Assembly (NCBI GenBank): GCA_963971575.1
Contig: OZ020625.1
Location: 17,018,829 to 17,082,828 of the forward strand
Source of the DNA: Liopterus haemorrhoidalis
Lineage: Eukaryota > Arthropoda > Insecta > Coleoptera > Dytiscidae
Length of the DNA stretch: 64,000 nucleotides
Direction of reading: 5' to 3'
Under the pieces are notes generated by a model, which was not told where the DNA came from, made no database searches, and was given only the letters and a program-made list of their open reading frames with translations. Made by a program: the position numbers and the translations under genes. Below, one piece after another: positions 52,541-64,000 of this stretch. Position 1 is the first letter of the stretch; each line of letters starts with the position of its first letter.

Positions 52541-54252
52541 CAAACTATTTAATTTACGTAGTAAATATAATAAAATAAAATAAAATAAATAAATAATAAA
52601 TAATAGGTTCCCAAACGCCTAGATAAACGTATAAGGGGTAGAGAAGGTAAGTTCTTCGTTTTTAGACCGCCGGTCATAGATATAAAAGCCACGTGGTGAG
52701 TGTGACATTTCTACCAGTCCTATTATCCCTATATAAACAGTTGCTCATTTTAAGTATTGAATACTTTAGGCTGAGTCGACCCCAAAGCTGACTGCACAAT
52801 ATCGGAAGATATAAATCCGAAGGAGGTGGAAGATAAATAAAATCAGAAAAATATAAATGTGACCCTATTATGTTTTTTTTTTTACCCCTATAAATCACGT
52901 TTAATACTTTTAACTAATGAAATTAGTCACGCTAGATTTAACCAGAATTCTGAATATTCCATAATACAATTTTGATAAATAATATGGGTGGTCTTGTCCG
53001 TAATTCCCTATTTCAACAAAAAATTATCAACCACACAACATTGTAAGGACGTGTGTCGGTCTACAGTCCTGTCATAAAATGCAATAGAATGCACAACATT
53101 GTATGGAGACCACCTACGTAGTACGTTCAATATCATCTACTGTTTCACAGATAAAAATATCCTTATTGAACCATAAAACAAAAATAATTTTTTGTAGACT
53201 GATTTTTGTAAAAAATCTACATTTTTCTTAATAGTATGTACCGTAAATATGAGAGATATTTGGTTGATTAATAATTATTTTTGCTGGTAGTTGATTATGG
53301 GTATGATTTAACTGGGAATTATTTAAATAGATATGTGCACTAAAATTAATACCTTGTGCATTAAAATAAAAAATATTTAGCATTAAATAAATATATCTAT
53401 TTAAAATAAAAATTTAAAATTGAGCAATATTTTATGTATAGTGTGCTTTAAAACTTTTTTTTGTGCATTAAAATATTAAAAAATGTACATTTAATAAATA
53501 TTTTTACTTTAAATAAAAAATACTATAATGGGAGTAATTATTATCATAATGTAAATGTCTGTTTGGCCCTCGGGCCAAAGTTTGTCCGAAAATGTTTAAG
53601 GCCCGAAAATGATATCAGATATAAACTTATTATCGCCCAAATTATGTACATACTATTAAAAAACATTAAAAAAACTCTTTTTATTAACATGTTTTATTAA
53701 CGCAAAATCAACACATTTAAAAAAATGTATTTATAAAAACATCAAAAGAATATATAATAATAATAAATTTATTTTAGCACTCGCTATTATTTTTTCTAAA
53801 TCTAATTACAAAAACTCTAGATATCGTTAAATATATTACAAATATTTTTGTACGAATGCACAGAACTCAGGGACAGAGCCGCAGTAAAGAAGTGGGGGGG
53901 GGGCGGAGGGGGCGACGGCCCCTAGCGCAGTAAGGAAAAGGGCGCTGACGAGCTTGACTAAGGAGCGCCACATTGTGAAGGTGAGGACCTTTGTTTTGCT
54001 CACCACTTGGATTTTGGGAGGTGAGGACCTTTTTTTTTTGCTCATCACTTGGATTTTGGATTTCCCATAAGATATCATGGAAAATTAGTTTTCTAGATAC
54101 ATACTTTTTAAGATACGAACTGCGGTCAGGAACAAATTAAGTTTGTAAGTCAAGGTGCCATTGTGTACCTAAATGTGCAACCAAAATCAGTTATAGATGT
54201 TTGCAGATGTTTAAGAAAGGTAATTTATTTATTTATTTATTTATTAATCAAA
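52541..54252. other. Non-genic stretch
   Basis: AT-rich with a G-rich patch at 53893-53920 and a duplicated GGTGAGGACCTTT...GCTCA.CACTTGGATTTTGG motif at 53977-54060. No upstream exon of the RRM gene was recognised here. Confidence 0.35.
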
Positions 54253-57200
54253 TCTATATATATAAAAGGCAGTGTCCTGACTGACTGACTGACTGACTGA
54301 CTCACTCATCACCGCCCAGCCTGTACCCCTGGGCCTAGAAACTTGAAATTTGGAGAGCATATTCCCTCCATGACGTAAGCACCCACTAAGAAGGGATTTT
54401 TCGAAATTCAACCCCTAAGGGGCGAAAAAGGGGTGAAATGTGATTTCACAGATTCTTTAATATCTCTTCGGGTCGATGGGATATCGACTTAGTTTTTGCT
54501 TACAAAGATTACCCATACAAATGCCGAAAAACTTATTTCAGGATTTTGTACTAATCAACCCCTAAAGGGGTGAATCTACAATCGGGGTGAATTTTACATC
54601 CCGTTGTATTTCCTGTGTTTGTTGAGTTATAAGGTTTATTTTTGGCACATAGGTGTCTTTTTATAATACCTCGAAATGGTTTTGACAGTTTTTTAAAATT
54701 TCAACCCTAAAGGGTGAAAAGGGATGATATGTGATTTCAAGGATTCTTTAATATCTCTTAGGACCAATAAGATAGCTTTTTTCTTACAAAAATTACCTAT
54801 ACAAATTCCAAAAAACTAATTTCAGGATTTTGTCCTAATCAACCCCTAAATGGTGAATCTACAATCGGGGTGAATTATATATCCCGACGTATTTTCTGTG
54901 TTTGTTGAGTTACAAAATTTATTTTTGGCACATAAATGTCTTTTTAAAATAACTGGAAATGGTGTTGACAGTTTTTTAAAATTACGTCCCTAAAGGGTGA
55001 AAAGGGGTGAAATGTTAATTCAAGGATTCCTTAATATCTCTTAGGACCAATAAGATAACGACTTGGTTTTTACTTACAAAGATTACCCATACAAATGCCG
55101 AAAAACTTATTTCACGATTTTGTTCTAATCAACCCTTAAAGGGATGAATCTACAAACAGGGTGAATTATACATCCCATCGTATTTCATGTGTTTGTTGAG
55201 TTATAAAATTTATTTTTTGCACATAGGTGTCTTTTTAAAATATCTCGAAATGGTATTGACAGTTTTTTAAAATTACATCCCTAAAGGGTGAAACGGGCTG
55301 ATATGTTAATTCAAGGATTCCCTAATATCTCTTAGGACCAATAAGATACCGACTTGGTTGTTACTTACAATGATTACCCTTACAAATGCAGAAAAACTTA
55401 TTTCAGGATTTTGTCCCAATCAACCCTTAAAGGGATGAATCTACAAACGGGGTGAATTATACGTCCCGTCGTATTTCATGTGTTTGTTGACTTATAAAAT
55501 TTATTTTTTGCACATAGGTGTCTTTTTAAAATATCTCGAAATGGTATTGACAGTTTTTTAAAATTACATCCCTAAAGGGTGAAACGGGCTGAAATGTTAA
55601 TTCAAGGATTCCCTAATATCTCTTAGGACCAATAAGATACCGACTTGGTTGTTACTTACAATGATTACCCTTACAAATGCTGAAAAACTTATTTCACGAT
55701 TTTGTCCTAATCAACCCTTAAAGGGATGAGTCTACAAACGGGGTGAATTATACGTCCCGTCGTATTTCATGTGTTTGTTGACTTATAAAATTTATTTTTT
55801 ACACGTAGGTGTCTTTTTAAAATATCTCGAAACAGTATTGACAGTTTTTTAAAATTACATCCCTGAAGGGTGAAAAGGGGTGAAATGTTAATTCAAGGAT
55901 TTCTTAATATCTCTTAGGACCAATAAGATACCGACTTGGTTTTTACTTACAAAGATTACCCATACGAATGCCGAAAAACTTATTTCACGATTTTGTCCTA
56001 ATCAACCCCTGAAGGGGTGAATCTACAAACGGGGTGAATTATACATCCCGTCGTATTTCATGTGTTTGTTGAGTTATAAAATTTATTTTTTGCACATAGT
56101 TGTCTTTTTAAAATATCTCGAAATGGTATTGACAGTTTTTTAAAATTACATCCCTAAAGGGTGAAATGGGCTGAAATATTAATTCAAGGATTCCCTAATA
56201 TCTCTTAGGACCAATAAGATACCGACTTGGTTGTTACTTACAATGATTACCCATACAAATGCTGAAAAACTTATTTCAGGATTTTGTCCTAATCAACCCT
56301 TAAAGGGATGAATCTAGAAACGGGGTGAATTATACATCCCTTCGTTTTCATGTGTTTGTTGAGTTATAAAATTTATTTTTTACACGTAGGTGTCTTTTTA
56401 AAATATCTCGAAACGGTATTGACAGTTTTTTAAAATTACATCCCTAAAGGGTGAAAAGGGGTGAAATGTTAATTCAAGGATTTCTTAATATCTCTTAGGA
56501 CCAATAAGATACCGACTTGGTTTTTGATTACAAAGATTACCCATACAAATGCCGAAAAACTTATTTCAGGATTTTGTCCTAATCAACCCCTAAAGGGGTG
56601 TATATACAAACGGGATGAATTATACATCCCGTTGTATTTCCTGTGTTTGTTGAGTTATAAAATTTCTCTTTGGCACATAAGTGTCTTTTTAAAATATCCC
56701 TAAATAATATTGACAGTGTTTTAAAATTGCACCCCTTAAGGGTGAAAATGGGTGAAATGTGAACTCAAGGATTTCTTAATATCTCTTAGGACCAATAAAA
56801 TATCGACTTGGTTTTTGCTAACAAAGATTACTCATTCAAATGCCGAAAAACCTATTTTAGGATTTTGCCCTAATCAACCCCGAAAGGAGTGAATCTCCAA
56901 TTGGGGTGAATTATACATGCAGTCATTTTTTCTGTGTTGGTTGACTTATAACATACCTTTTTGGCACGTAGGTGTCTTTTTAAAATATCTCGAAATAGTT
57001 TTCACGGTTATTTTAATTTCCGCCTAAAGGGTTTAAAGGGGTGAAATGAGATTTCAATGATTTTCTAATATCTCTGAGGACCAATAAAATATCGATTTGG
57101 TTTTTGCTTATAAAGATTACTAATACAAAGGCCGAAAAACCTATTCAGGATTTTGTCCTAATCAACACCTAAAACGGTGAATCTACATTTGGACTTAATT

Positions 57201-58543
57201 ATACTTCCCGTCGTATTTTCTGTATTTGTTGAGTCATAACAATTATTTTTGGCTGATGGTTGTTTTTTTTTTTTAATATCTCGAAATGGTTTTGAAATTT
57301 TTTTAAAATTGCATCCCTGAAGGGGGAAATGTGATTTCAAGGATTCCTTAATATTTCTTAGGACCAATAAGTTATGAGCGATTTGATTTTTGCTTATAAA
57401 GATTACTTATACAAATGCCAAAAACTTATATCAGTATTTTATCCTAATCGACTCCTAAAGGGGTGAATCTACATTCGGGGTGAATTATACATCCTGTCGT
57501 ATTTCCTGTGTTTGTTTAGTCATAACATTCCTTTTTGGTACATAGATGTCTTTTTAAAATACCTCGAAATAATTTTGACAGTTTTTTAAAATTTCACCCT
57601 TAAAGGGGTAAATGGGTATTTTTTATTCGATAGAACGTTTTTTGGACATAAATACATGAAATTCACAAAATATATTCCACTAAGAAGTGATTTTTCGAAA
57701 GTAGACCTCTAAGGGGGTAAAAAGGGGGTAAAATATGATTTCAGGAATTCCTCAATAACTCTTAGATCCAATCAGATATCGACTAGGTTTTTGCATTCAA
57801 AGGTTACTCATAGAAATGTTAGCAAAAAAATTCAGGATTTTGCCCTAATCAACCCCTAAAGGCATGAATCTATATTCGGGGTGAATTATAGAAACCTTAC
57901 ATAGGTTTCTATTAAATAGAAACCTACTTATCTTTCTTTTTAAAATATTTAGTAAGCGTGTTGACATTTTTTTAAAATTTATCCCTAACGGGGTTCATTG
58001 GTATTTTTTATTCGATAGATCGTCTCTTGACATAGGGACATGAAATTCGGGAAATATATTCCTTCCATGACGTAAGCACCCACTAATATTAAACTTTTCA
58101 AAATTCTAAGGGGGTGAAAAGGGCTGAAATTTGATTTCACGGATTCCTCAATATCTCTTAGGACTATTGAGATATTGACTTGGTTTTTGCTTACAAAAGT
58201 TACCCATACTTAGTTAAACTTAAACTTATTTTAAAATGTTACCATAACCAACCCCAAAAAGGGTGACTCAGCCTTCAGGGTATAGAACCCTTCGTATTTC
58301 CTTCGTTTGTTCGTAAGAACCCACTACGAAGGGATTTCTTGAAGTTCGACCTCCAAGTGGTGAAAAAGAGTAAAAAGTTTTTTCACGGATTCCTCAATAT
58401 CTCTTAGGACAAATGAGATATCGACTAGGTTTTTGCTTATAAATGTTACCCATACACATGTTTAAAAACAAACTGAGTATTTTACACTAATGACACTAAC
58501 GAGATCGTCAATATACCGTAGCGAAGCACGGGTGCTCAGCTAG
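54253..58543 (+). mobile_element. Helitron-like unit A
   Basis: Begins TCTATATATATAAAAGGCAG followed by a GACT run and ends with hairpin CCGTAGCGAAGCACGG then GTGCTCAGCTAG. The interior is an array of ~291-bp monomers. No Rep/helicase. The end at 58543 is directly followed by the TC start of unit B. Confidence 0.65.
54400..57640 (+). repeat. ~291-bp minisatellite array inside unit A
   Basis: The marker TAATATCTCTTAGGACCAAT recurs at about 55032, 55323, 55614, 55905, 56196 and 56486, i.e. every 290-291 bp. Each monomer contains two short palindromes based on CCCCTAAAGGGG and the phrases AAATGCCGAAAAACTTATTT and CATCCCGTCGTATTTC. Monomers at the edges are more diverged. Confidence 0.9.
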
Positions 58544-61500
58544 TCTATATATATAAAAGGCAGTGTCCTGACTGACTGACTGACTGACTGACTCACTCAT
58601 CACCGCCCAGCCCGAACCACTGGGCCTAGAAACTTGAAATTCGGAGAGTATATTCCGTTCATGACGTAAGCACCCACTAAGGAGGGATTTTTCGAAATTC
58701 CACTCCTAAGGGATGAAAAGGGGTGAAATGTGATTTCACGAATTACTTAATATCTCTTAGGGCCGATGGGATATCGACTTAGTTTTTGCTTACAAGTATT
58801 ACCCACACAAATGCCGAAAAACCAATTTCGGGATTTTGGCCTAATCAACCCCTAAAGGGGTGAACCTACAATCGGGGTGGATTATAGATCCCGTTGTATT
58901 TCCTGTGTTCGTTTAGTTGCAAGATAACTTTTTGGCACATAGGTGTATTTTTAAAATATATCGAAATGGTATTGACAGTTTTTTAAAATTTCACCCCTAA
59001 GGGTTGAAAAGGGGTGAATTGTGATTTCAAGGATTCCTTAATATCTCTTAGGACCAATAAGATATGGACTTACTGTTTGCTTGCAAAGATTATCCATACA
59101 ATTACCGAAAAACTTATTTCAGGAATTTGTCCTAATCAACCCGTAAAGGGGTGGATCTACAATCGGGGTGAGTTATACATTCCGCTGTATTTCCTGTGTT
59201 CGTTTAGTTGCAACATTACTTTTTAGCACATAGGTGTCTTTTTAAAATATCTCGAAAAGGTTTTGATAGTTTTTTAAAATTTCACCCCTAAAGGGTGAAA
59301 AGGGGTGAATTGTGATTTCAAGGTTTCCTTAAATCTCTTAGGGCCAATAAGATATTGACTTGCTTTTTGATAACAAAGATTACCCATACAAATACCGAAA
59401 AATATATTTCAGGATTTGGTCCTAATCAACCCCTAAAGGATGGATCTACAATCGGGGTGAATTATACATCTCGTCGTATTCCCTGTGTTTATTGAGATAT
59501 AAGGTTTCTTTTTGGCACATAGGCGTCTTTTTAAAATATCTCGAAATGGTTTGGACAACTTTTTTAAATTTAACCCCTAAGGGGCGAAAAGGGGTGAAAT
59601 GTGATTTCAAGAATTGTTTAATATTTTTTAACACCAATAAGACATCGACTTGGTTTTTGCTTACAAAAACTACCCTTGCAAATACCGAAAAACCAATTTT
59701 TGGATTTTGTCCTAATCAACCCCTTAAGGGGTGGATCTACAATCGGGATGAATTATACATCCCGTCGCATTTCCTGTGTTCGTTTAGTTGCAACATTACT
59801 TTTTGCCCAAAGGTGTTTTTTTTTTAATATCTCGAAATGATTTTGACATTTTTTTTAAATTTCACCCATTAAGGGTGAAAAGGGGTGAAATGTGATTTCA
59901 GTAATCCCTTAATTCTTTTAGGGCCAATAAGATATCGACTTGGTGTTTGCTTACAAAAATTATCCATACAAATGCCGAAAAACTTATTTCAGAATTACGT
60001 CTTAATAAACCCCTAAAGGGGTGATTCTACCAACGGGGTAGATTATACATCCCGTCGTATTCCCTGTGTTTGTTGAGTTATAAGGTTTCTTTTTGGCACA
60101 TAGGCGTATTTTTAAAATATCTAGAAATGTTTTGACAATTTTTTTAAAATTTAACCCCTAAAGGGTAAAAAGGGGTAAAATGTGATATCAAGGATTGTTT
60201 AACATTTTTTAGGACCAATAAGATATCTACTTGGTTTTTGCTTACAAAAACTACCCATGCAAATACCGAAAAACCAATTTTTGGATTTTGTCCTAATCAA
60301 CCCCTTAAGGGGTGGATCTACAATCGGGATGAATTATACATCCCGTCGCATTTCCTGTGTTCGCTTAGTTGCAACATTACTTTTTGGCACATAGGTGTTT
60401 TTTTTTTAATATCTCGAAATGATTTTGACATTTTTTTTAAATTTCACCCCTTAAGGGTGAAAAGGGGTGAAATGTGATTTCAGTAATTCATTAATTCTTT
60501 TAGGGCCAATAAGATATCGACTTGGTGTTTGCTTACAAAAATTATCCATACAAATGCCGAAAAACTACCCCTAAAGGGGTGATTCTACAAACGGGGTAGA
60601 TTATACATCGCGTCGTATTTCCTGTATTTTTTTAAAATGTCTCGAAATGGCTTTAACAGTTTTTTACCTTTAACAAATATCACCCCTAAAGGGTGAAAAG
60701 AGGGAATTGTGATTTCAAGGACGTCTTAATATCTTCTAGGATCAATAAGATATAGACTTGGTTTTTGCTTATAAAGATTGCCCATACAAATGCCGAAAAA
60801 TTTATTTCAGGATTTTATCTTAATCAACCCCTAAAGGGGTGAATCTACATTCGGGGTGAATTATAGAATCCTTTGTATTTCCAGCGGTTGTTGAGTTATA
60901 ACATTCCATTTTGGCATATATGTTTTCACAGTTTGACAGTTTTCTTTACTCCTAAAGGGTAAATTAGTATTTTTTTGGTTAAAAATAAAAAATTTGGAGA
61001 GTACATTTTTCAGTATGAAGTAAGAACCCACTAAGAAAGGATTTTTTCAAGTTCGACCCCTATCTGGTGAAAAGGAGTAAAATGTTTTTTCACGGGTTCC
61101 TCAACATCTCTTAGGACAGATGAGATATCGACTAGATTTTTTGTTACAAAGGTTACCCATACACAAGTTTAAAAACAAACTGCGGATTTTATGCCAATTA
61201 GACCATCAATATACCGTAGCGAAGCACGGGTTTTCCTAATCAGCCCCTAAAGGGGTGAATCTACAATCAGGGTGAATTATAGAACCCTTCGCATCTTCTG
61301 TGTTTACTGTGTTATAACATTCCTTTTTGGCATATAGGTGCCTTTTTAAAATATTTAGAAAGCGTTTTGACCGTTTTTTTAATTTTCACCCCAAAAGGGG
61401 TAAATTGGCATTTTTTTTTCGATAGGATGTCGCCTAGACAAAGAAACACAAAATTCGGGCAGTTATCCCTTTTATGACTTAAGGACTCCCTAAGAAACGA

Positions 61501-63530
61501 TTTTTCGAAATTCGACCTCTCAGGGGTGAAAAGGGGTAGCATGTGTTTTCACGGATTCCTCAGTATATTTTAGGTCAAGAATATATCGCCTTGCTTTTGC
61601 TTACAAAGGCTACCCACATAAATGTTGAAAAACTTATTTTTCAGGATTTTGTACTAATCAACTCCTAAAGGGGTAAACCTACAATCAGGGTGAATTATAG
61701 AACCCTTCGCATCTTCTGTGTTTGTTGTGTTATAACATTTCTTTAAGGCATATAGGTGCCTTTTTAAAAAGTTTAAAAAAGGTTTTGACCGTTTTTTAAA
61801 ATTTCACCCCTAAAGGGGTAACTTGGTATTTTATATTCGTTAGAATGTCGTCTAGACAGAGATACATAAAATTCGGGGAGTATATCCCTTTTATGACTTA
61901 ACAACCCCCTAACAAATAATTTTTGTAAATTCAACCCCTAAGGGGTGAAATGGGGTAAAATGTGTATTCATGGATTCCTCATCATCTCACAGGTCCAATA
62001 ATATATCGCCTTCATTTTTGTTTATAAATATTATCCATATAAATGTTGAAAAACTTATTTCAGGATTTTGTCCTATTCATCCCTTAAAAGGGTGAATCTA
62101 CAATCAGGGAAAATTATAGAACCCGACGTATTTCCTGTGTTTGTCGAGTTATTAAATTCTTATTTGGCATATAGATGTCTTTTTAAAATATCTCGAAATA
62201 GTTTTGACAGTTTTTCAAAATTTCACCCCTAAAGGGGTAAAAGGATATTTTTTATTTAATAGAACATCCCTTGGACATAGATACATGATATTCGCAAAGT
62301 ATATTCCCTCCATGAGGTAAGCAAACACTAAGACTGGATTTTTCGAAATTCAACCCCTAAGGGGCGAAAAGGGGTGAAATGTGATTTCACGGATTCTTTA
62401 ATATCTCTTCGGGTCGATGGGATATCGACTTAGTTTTTGCTTTAAGTATTACCCATACAAATGCCGAAAAAGTTATTTCGGGATTTTGCCCTAATCAACC
62501 CCTAAGGGAGTGAACCTACAATCGGGGTGGTTTATACATCCCGTTGTATTTCCTGTGTTCGTTTAGTTGCAAGATTACTTTTTGGCAAATAGGTGTCTTT
62601 TTAAAATGTCCCGAAATGGTTTTGACAGTTTTTTAAATTGCACCCTTAATGGGGTTAATGGATATTTTTATTCGATAGAACGTTCCTTTGGCATAGATAT
62701 ATGAAATTCGCAAAGTTGATGCCTTCCATGGCGTAAGTACCCACTAAAAAGAGAGTCTTCGATAGTCGACTTCTGAGGGTCTAAAAAATTTAAACATACA
62801 TACAATAACATACAATAATTTAAAAAAAAAATATGATTTCGTCCCAATCCACTCCAAACGGGATGAATTATAGTACCCGTAGTTTTTCCTGTTTGTTGAG
62901 ATATAACATTCATCTTTGGCATATACGTGCCTTTTTTAAAACATCTTTTTCAAAATCTTTTCAAAAATAAGTGTTTTGACAGTTTTTTTAAGGTTCATCC
63001 CTAAAGGGGTAAATTGGTATTTTTTAATCGATAGAAAATCCAATGGATATTAAGACATGAAATTCGGAGCTTACATTCCCTCCATGACGTAAGATACCAA
63101 TAAGAAGAGATTTTTCTAAATTCCATTTTTAAGTGGTGAAATGAGGTGAAATTTGATCTAGGGATGCCTCAATATCTCTTAGTTTTTGCTTACAAATGAT
63201 ACCCATACAAATGATACCCATACAAATGTTTAAAACAGAAATTCACGTGTTTGCCCTAATCAACCCCTAAATGGATGAATATGCAATCGGGGTGAATTAT
63301 AAAAACCTTTGTATTTCCTGAGTTATAACACTTCATTTTGGTACATAGGTTTCTATTTAGAAAGCGTTTGACAGTTTTTTTAAATTTCATCCCTTACGGA
63401 GTAATTTGGTATTTTTTATTCGATAGAGCGTCCTTTGGCAAAGAGATATGAAATTCGGGAGAAACCCTTCGTACCTCCTGTGCTACATGAGACCATCAAT
63501 ATACCGTAGCGAAGCACGGGTTTCAGCTAG
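58544..63530 (+). mobile_element. Helitron-like unit B (probable fusion of two units)
   Basis: Starts TCTATATATATAAAAGGCAG at 58544 and ends hairpin plus CAGCTAG at 63530. At 61205-61236 a second 3'-end hairpin (CCGTAGCGAAGCACGGGTTTT) occurs internally, without CAGCTAG, and runs straight into monomer sequence. The part 58544-61236 is the copy most like 1-1160. Confidence 0.65.
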
Positions 63531-64000
63531 TCTATATATATAAAAGGCAGTGTCCTGACTGACTGACTCACTCACTCATCACCGCCCAGCACGAACCCCT
63601 AGGCCTAGAAACTTGAAATTCGGAGAGTATATTCCCTTCATGACGTAAGCACCCACTAAGAAGGGATTTTTCGAAATTCCACTCCTAAGGGATGAAAAGG
63701 GGTGAAATGTGATTTCACGAATTACTTAATATCTCTTAGGGCCGATGGGATATCGACTTAGTTTTTGCTTATAAGTATTACCCATAGAAATGCCGACAAA
63801 CCAATTTCGAGATTTTGCCCTAATCAACCCCTAAAGGGGTGAACCTACAATCGGGTTGGATTATACATCCCGTTGTATTTCCTGTGTTCGTTTAGTTGCA
63901 AGATTACTTTTTGGCACATAGGTGTCTTTTTAAAATATCTCGAAATGGTATTGACAGTTTTTTGATATTTCACCCCTTAAGGGTGAAAAAGGGTGAATTG
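63531..64000 (+). mobile_element. Helitron-like unit C, 5' part (window edge)
   Basis: Begins TCTATATATATAAAAGGCAG directly after the CTAG end of unit B and continues into monomers until the window ends. Nearly the same as the start of unit B. Confidence 0.65.

Noticed and set aside
54400..57640. CRISPR array
   Set aside because: The ~291-bp units are continuous tandem copies without unique spacers, and the DNA is eukaryotic.
59014..60477. Small genes in the Helitron-like arrays (also at 127-336)
   Set aside because: Similar frames recur once per minisatellite monomer and break at random; they follow repeat structure, not coding selection.

Overview
The window is AT-rich nuclear DNA of an arthropod, most likely an insect. 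The evidence is an intron-containing RNA-binding protein gene, an animal 5.8S rRNA fragment, and dense layers of eukaryotic transposons (LINE, SINE, LTR, hAT, piggyBac, PIF/Harbinger, Tc1/mariner, Helitron-like). Hemiptera is only a guess. No bacterial gene organisation is seen.

The centrepiece is a ~17 kb Polinton/Maverick (adintovirus-like) element at about 12771-29834, bounded by inverted repeats of ~380-470 bp. From left to right: a leftward morphogenesis block (double jelly-roll major capsid protein, a 49-aa protein, penton-like minor capsid protein, adenain-type protease, PLA2-like protein); a rightward block (packaging ATPase, a DUF8207-like protein, a fibre-like small protein, a DDE integrase with chromodomain, an exonuclease-like protein, a single-BIR IAP-like protein); then leftward protein-primed DNA polymerase B with a small upstream protein; then a rightward CHHC-finger-like gene and a Cys/His-rich gene; and a leftward orphan gene next to the right terminal repeat. 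The element thus carries integration, replication, packaging, capsid and maturation functions plus a possible anti-apoptotic accessory gene. It is partly degraded: the polymerase has a frameshift, and the exonuclease-like gene has an in-frame stop.

The most interesting detail is the junction of the PLA2-like and protease frames. The protease frame has no ATG ahead of its conserved N-terminal block and lies -1 to the PLA2-like frame. The two frames overlap for only a few codons, and exactly there sits a canonical -1 slippery heptamer, A AAA AAC. This is either programmed frameshifting or a one-base loss from an A7 run.

Left of the Polinton (1-12.7 kb) are a Helitron-like 3' end, MITEs, two LINE reverse-transcriptase remnants (one split by a MITE), and an LTR-retrotransposon remnant whose LTR-end/primer-binding-site module is repeated in tandem. 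Right of it (30-45 kb) are a hAT fragment, a PIF/Harbinger remnant carrying a solo LTR, a LINE with ORF1 and a 3'-truncated ORF2 split by a DNA transposon, SINEs, hAT MITEs, a mariner fragment interrupted by a SINE, an orphan 5.8S fragment and a G-rich minisatellite.

At 45.7-50.9 kb lie the last four exons of a leftward host gene for an A1CF/RBM46/RBM47/hnRNP-R-like RRM protein; its third intron holds a dead piggyBac which itself holds a MITE. From 54.25 kb to the end are head-to-tail Helitron-like units filled with ~291-bp minisatellite monomers, the same family as the left edge.
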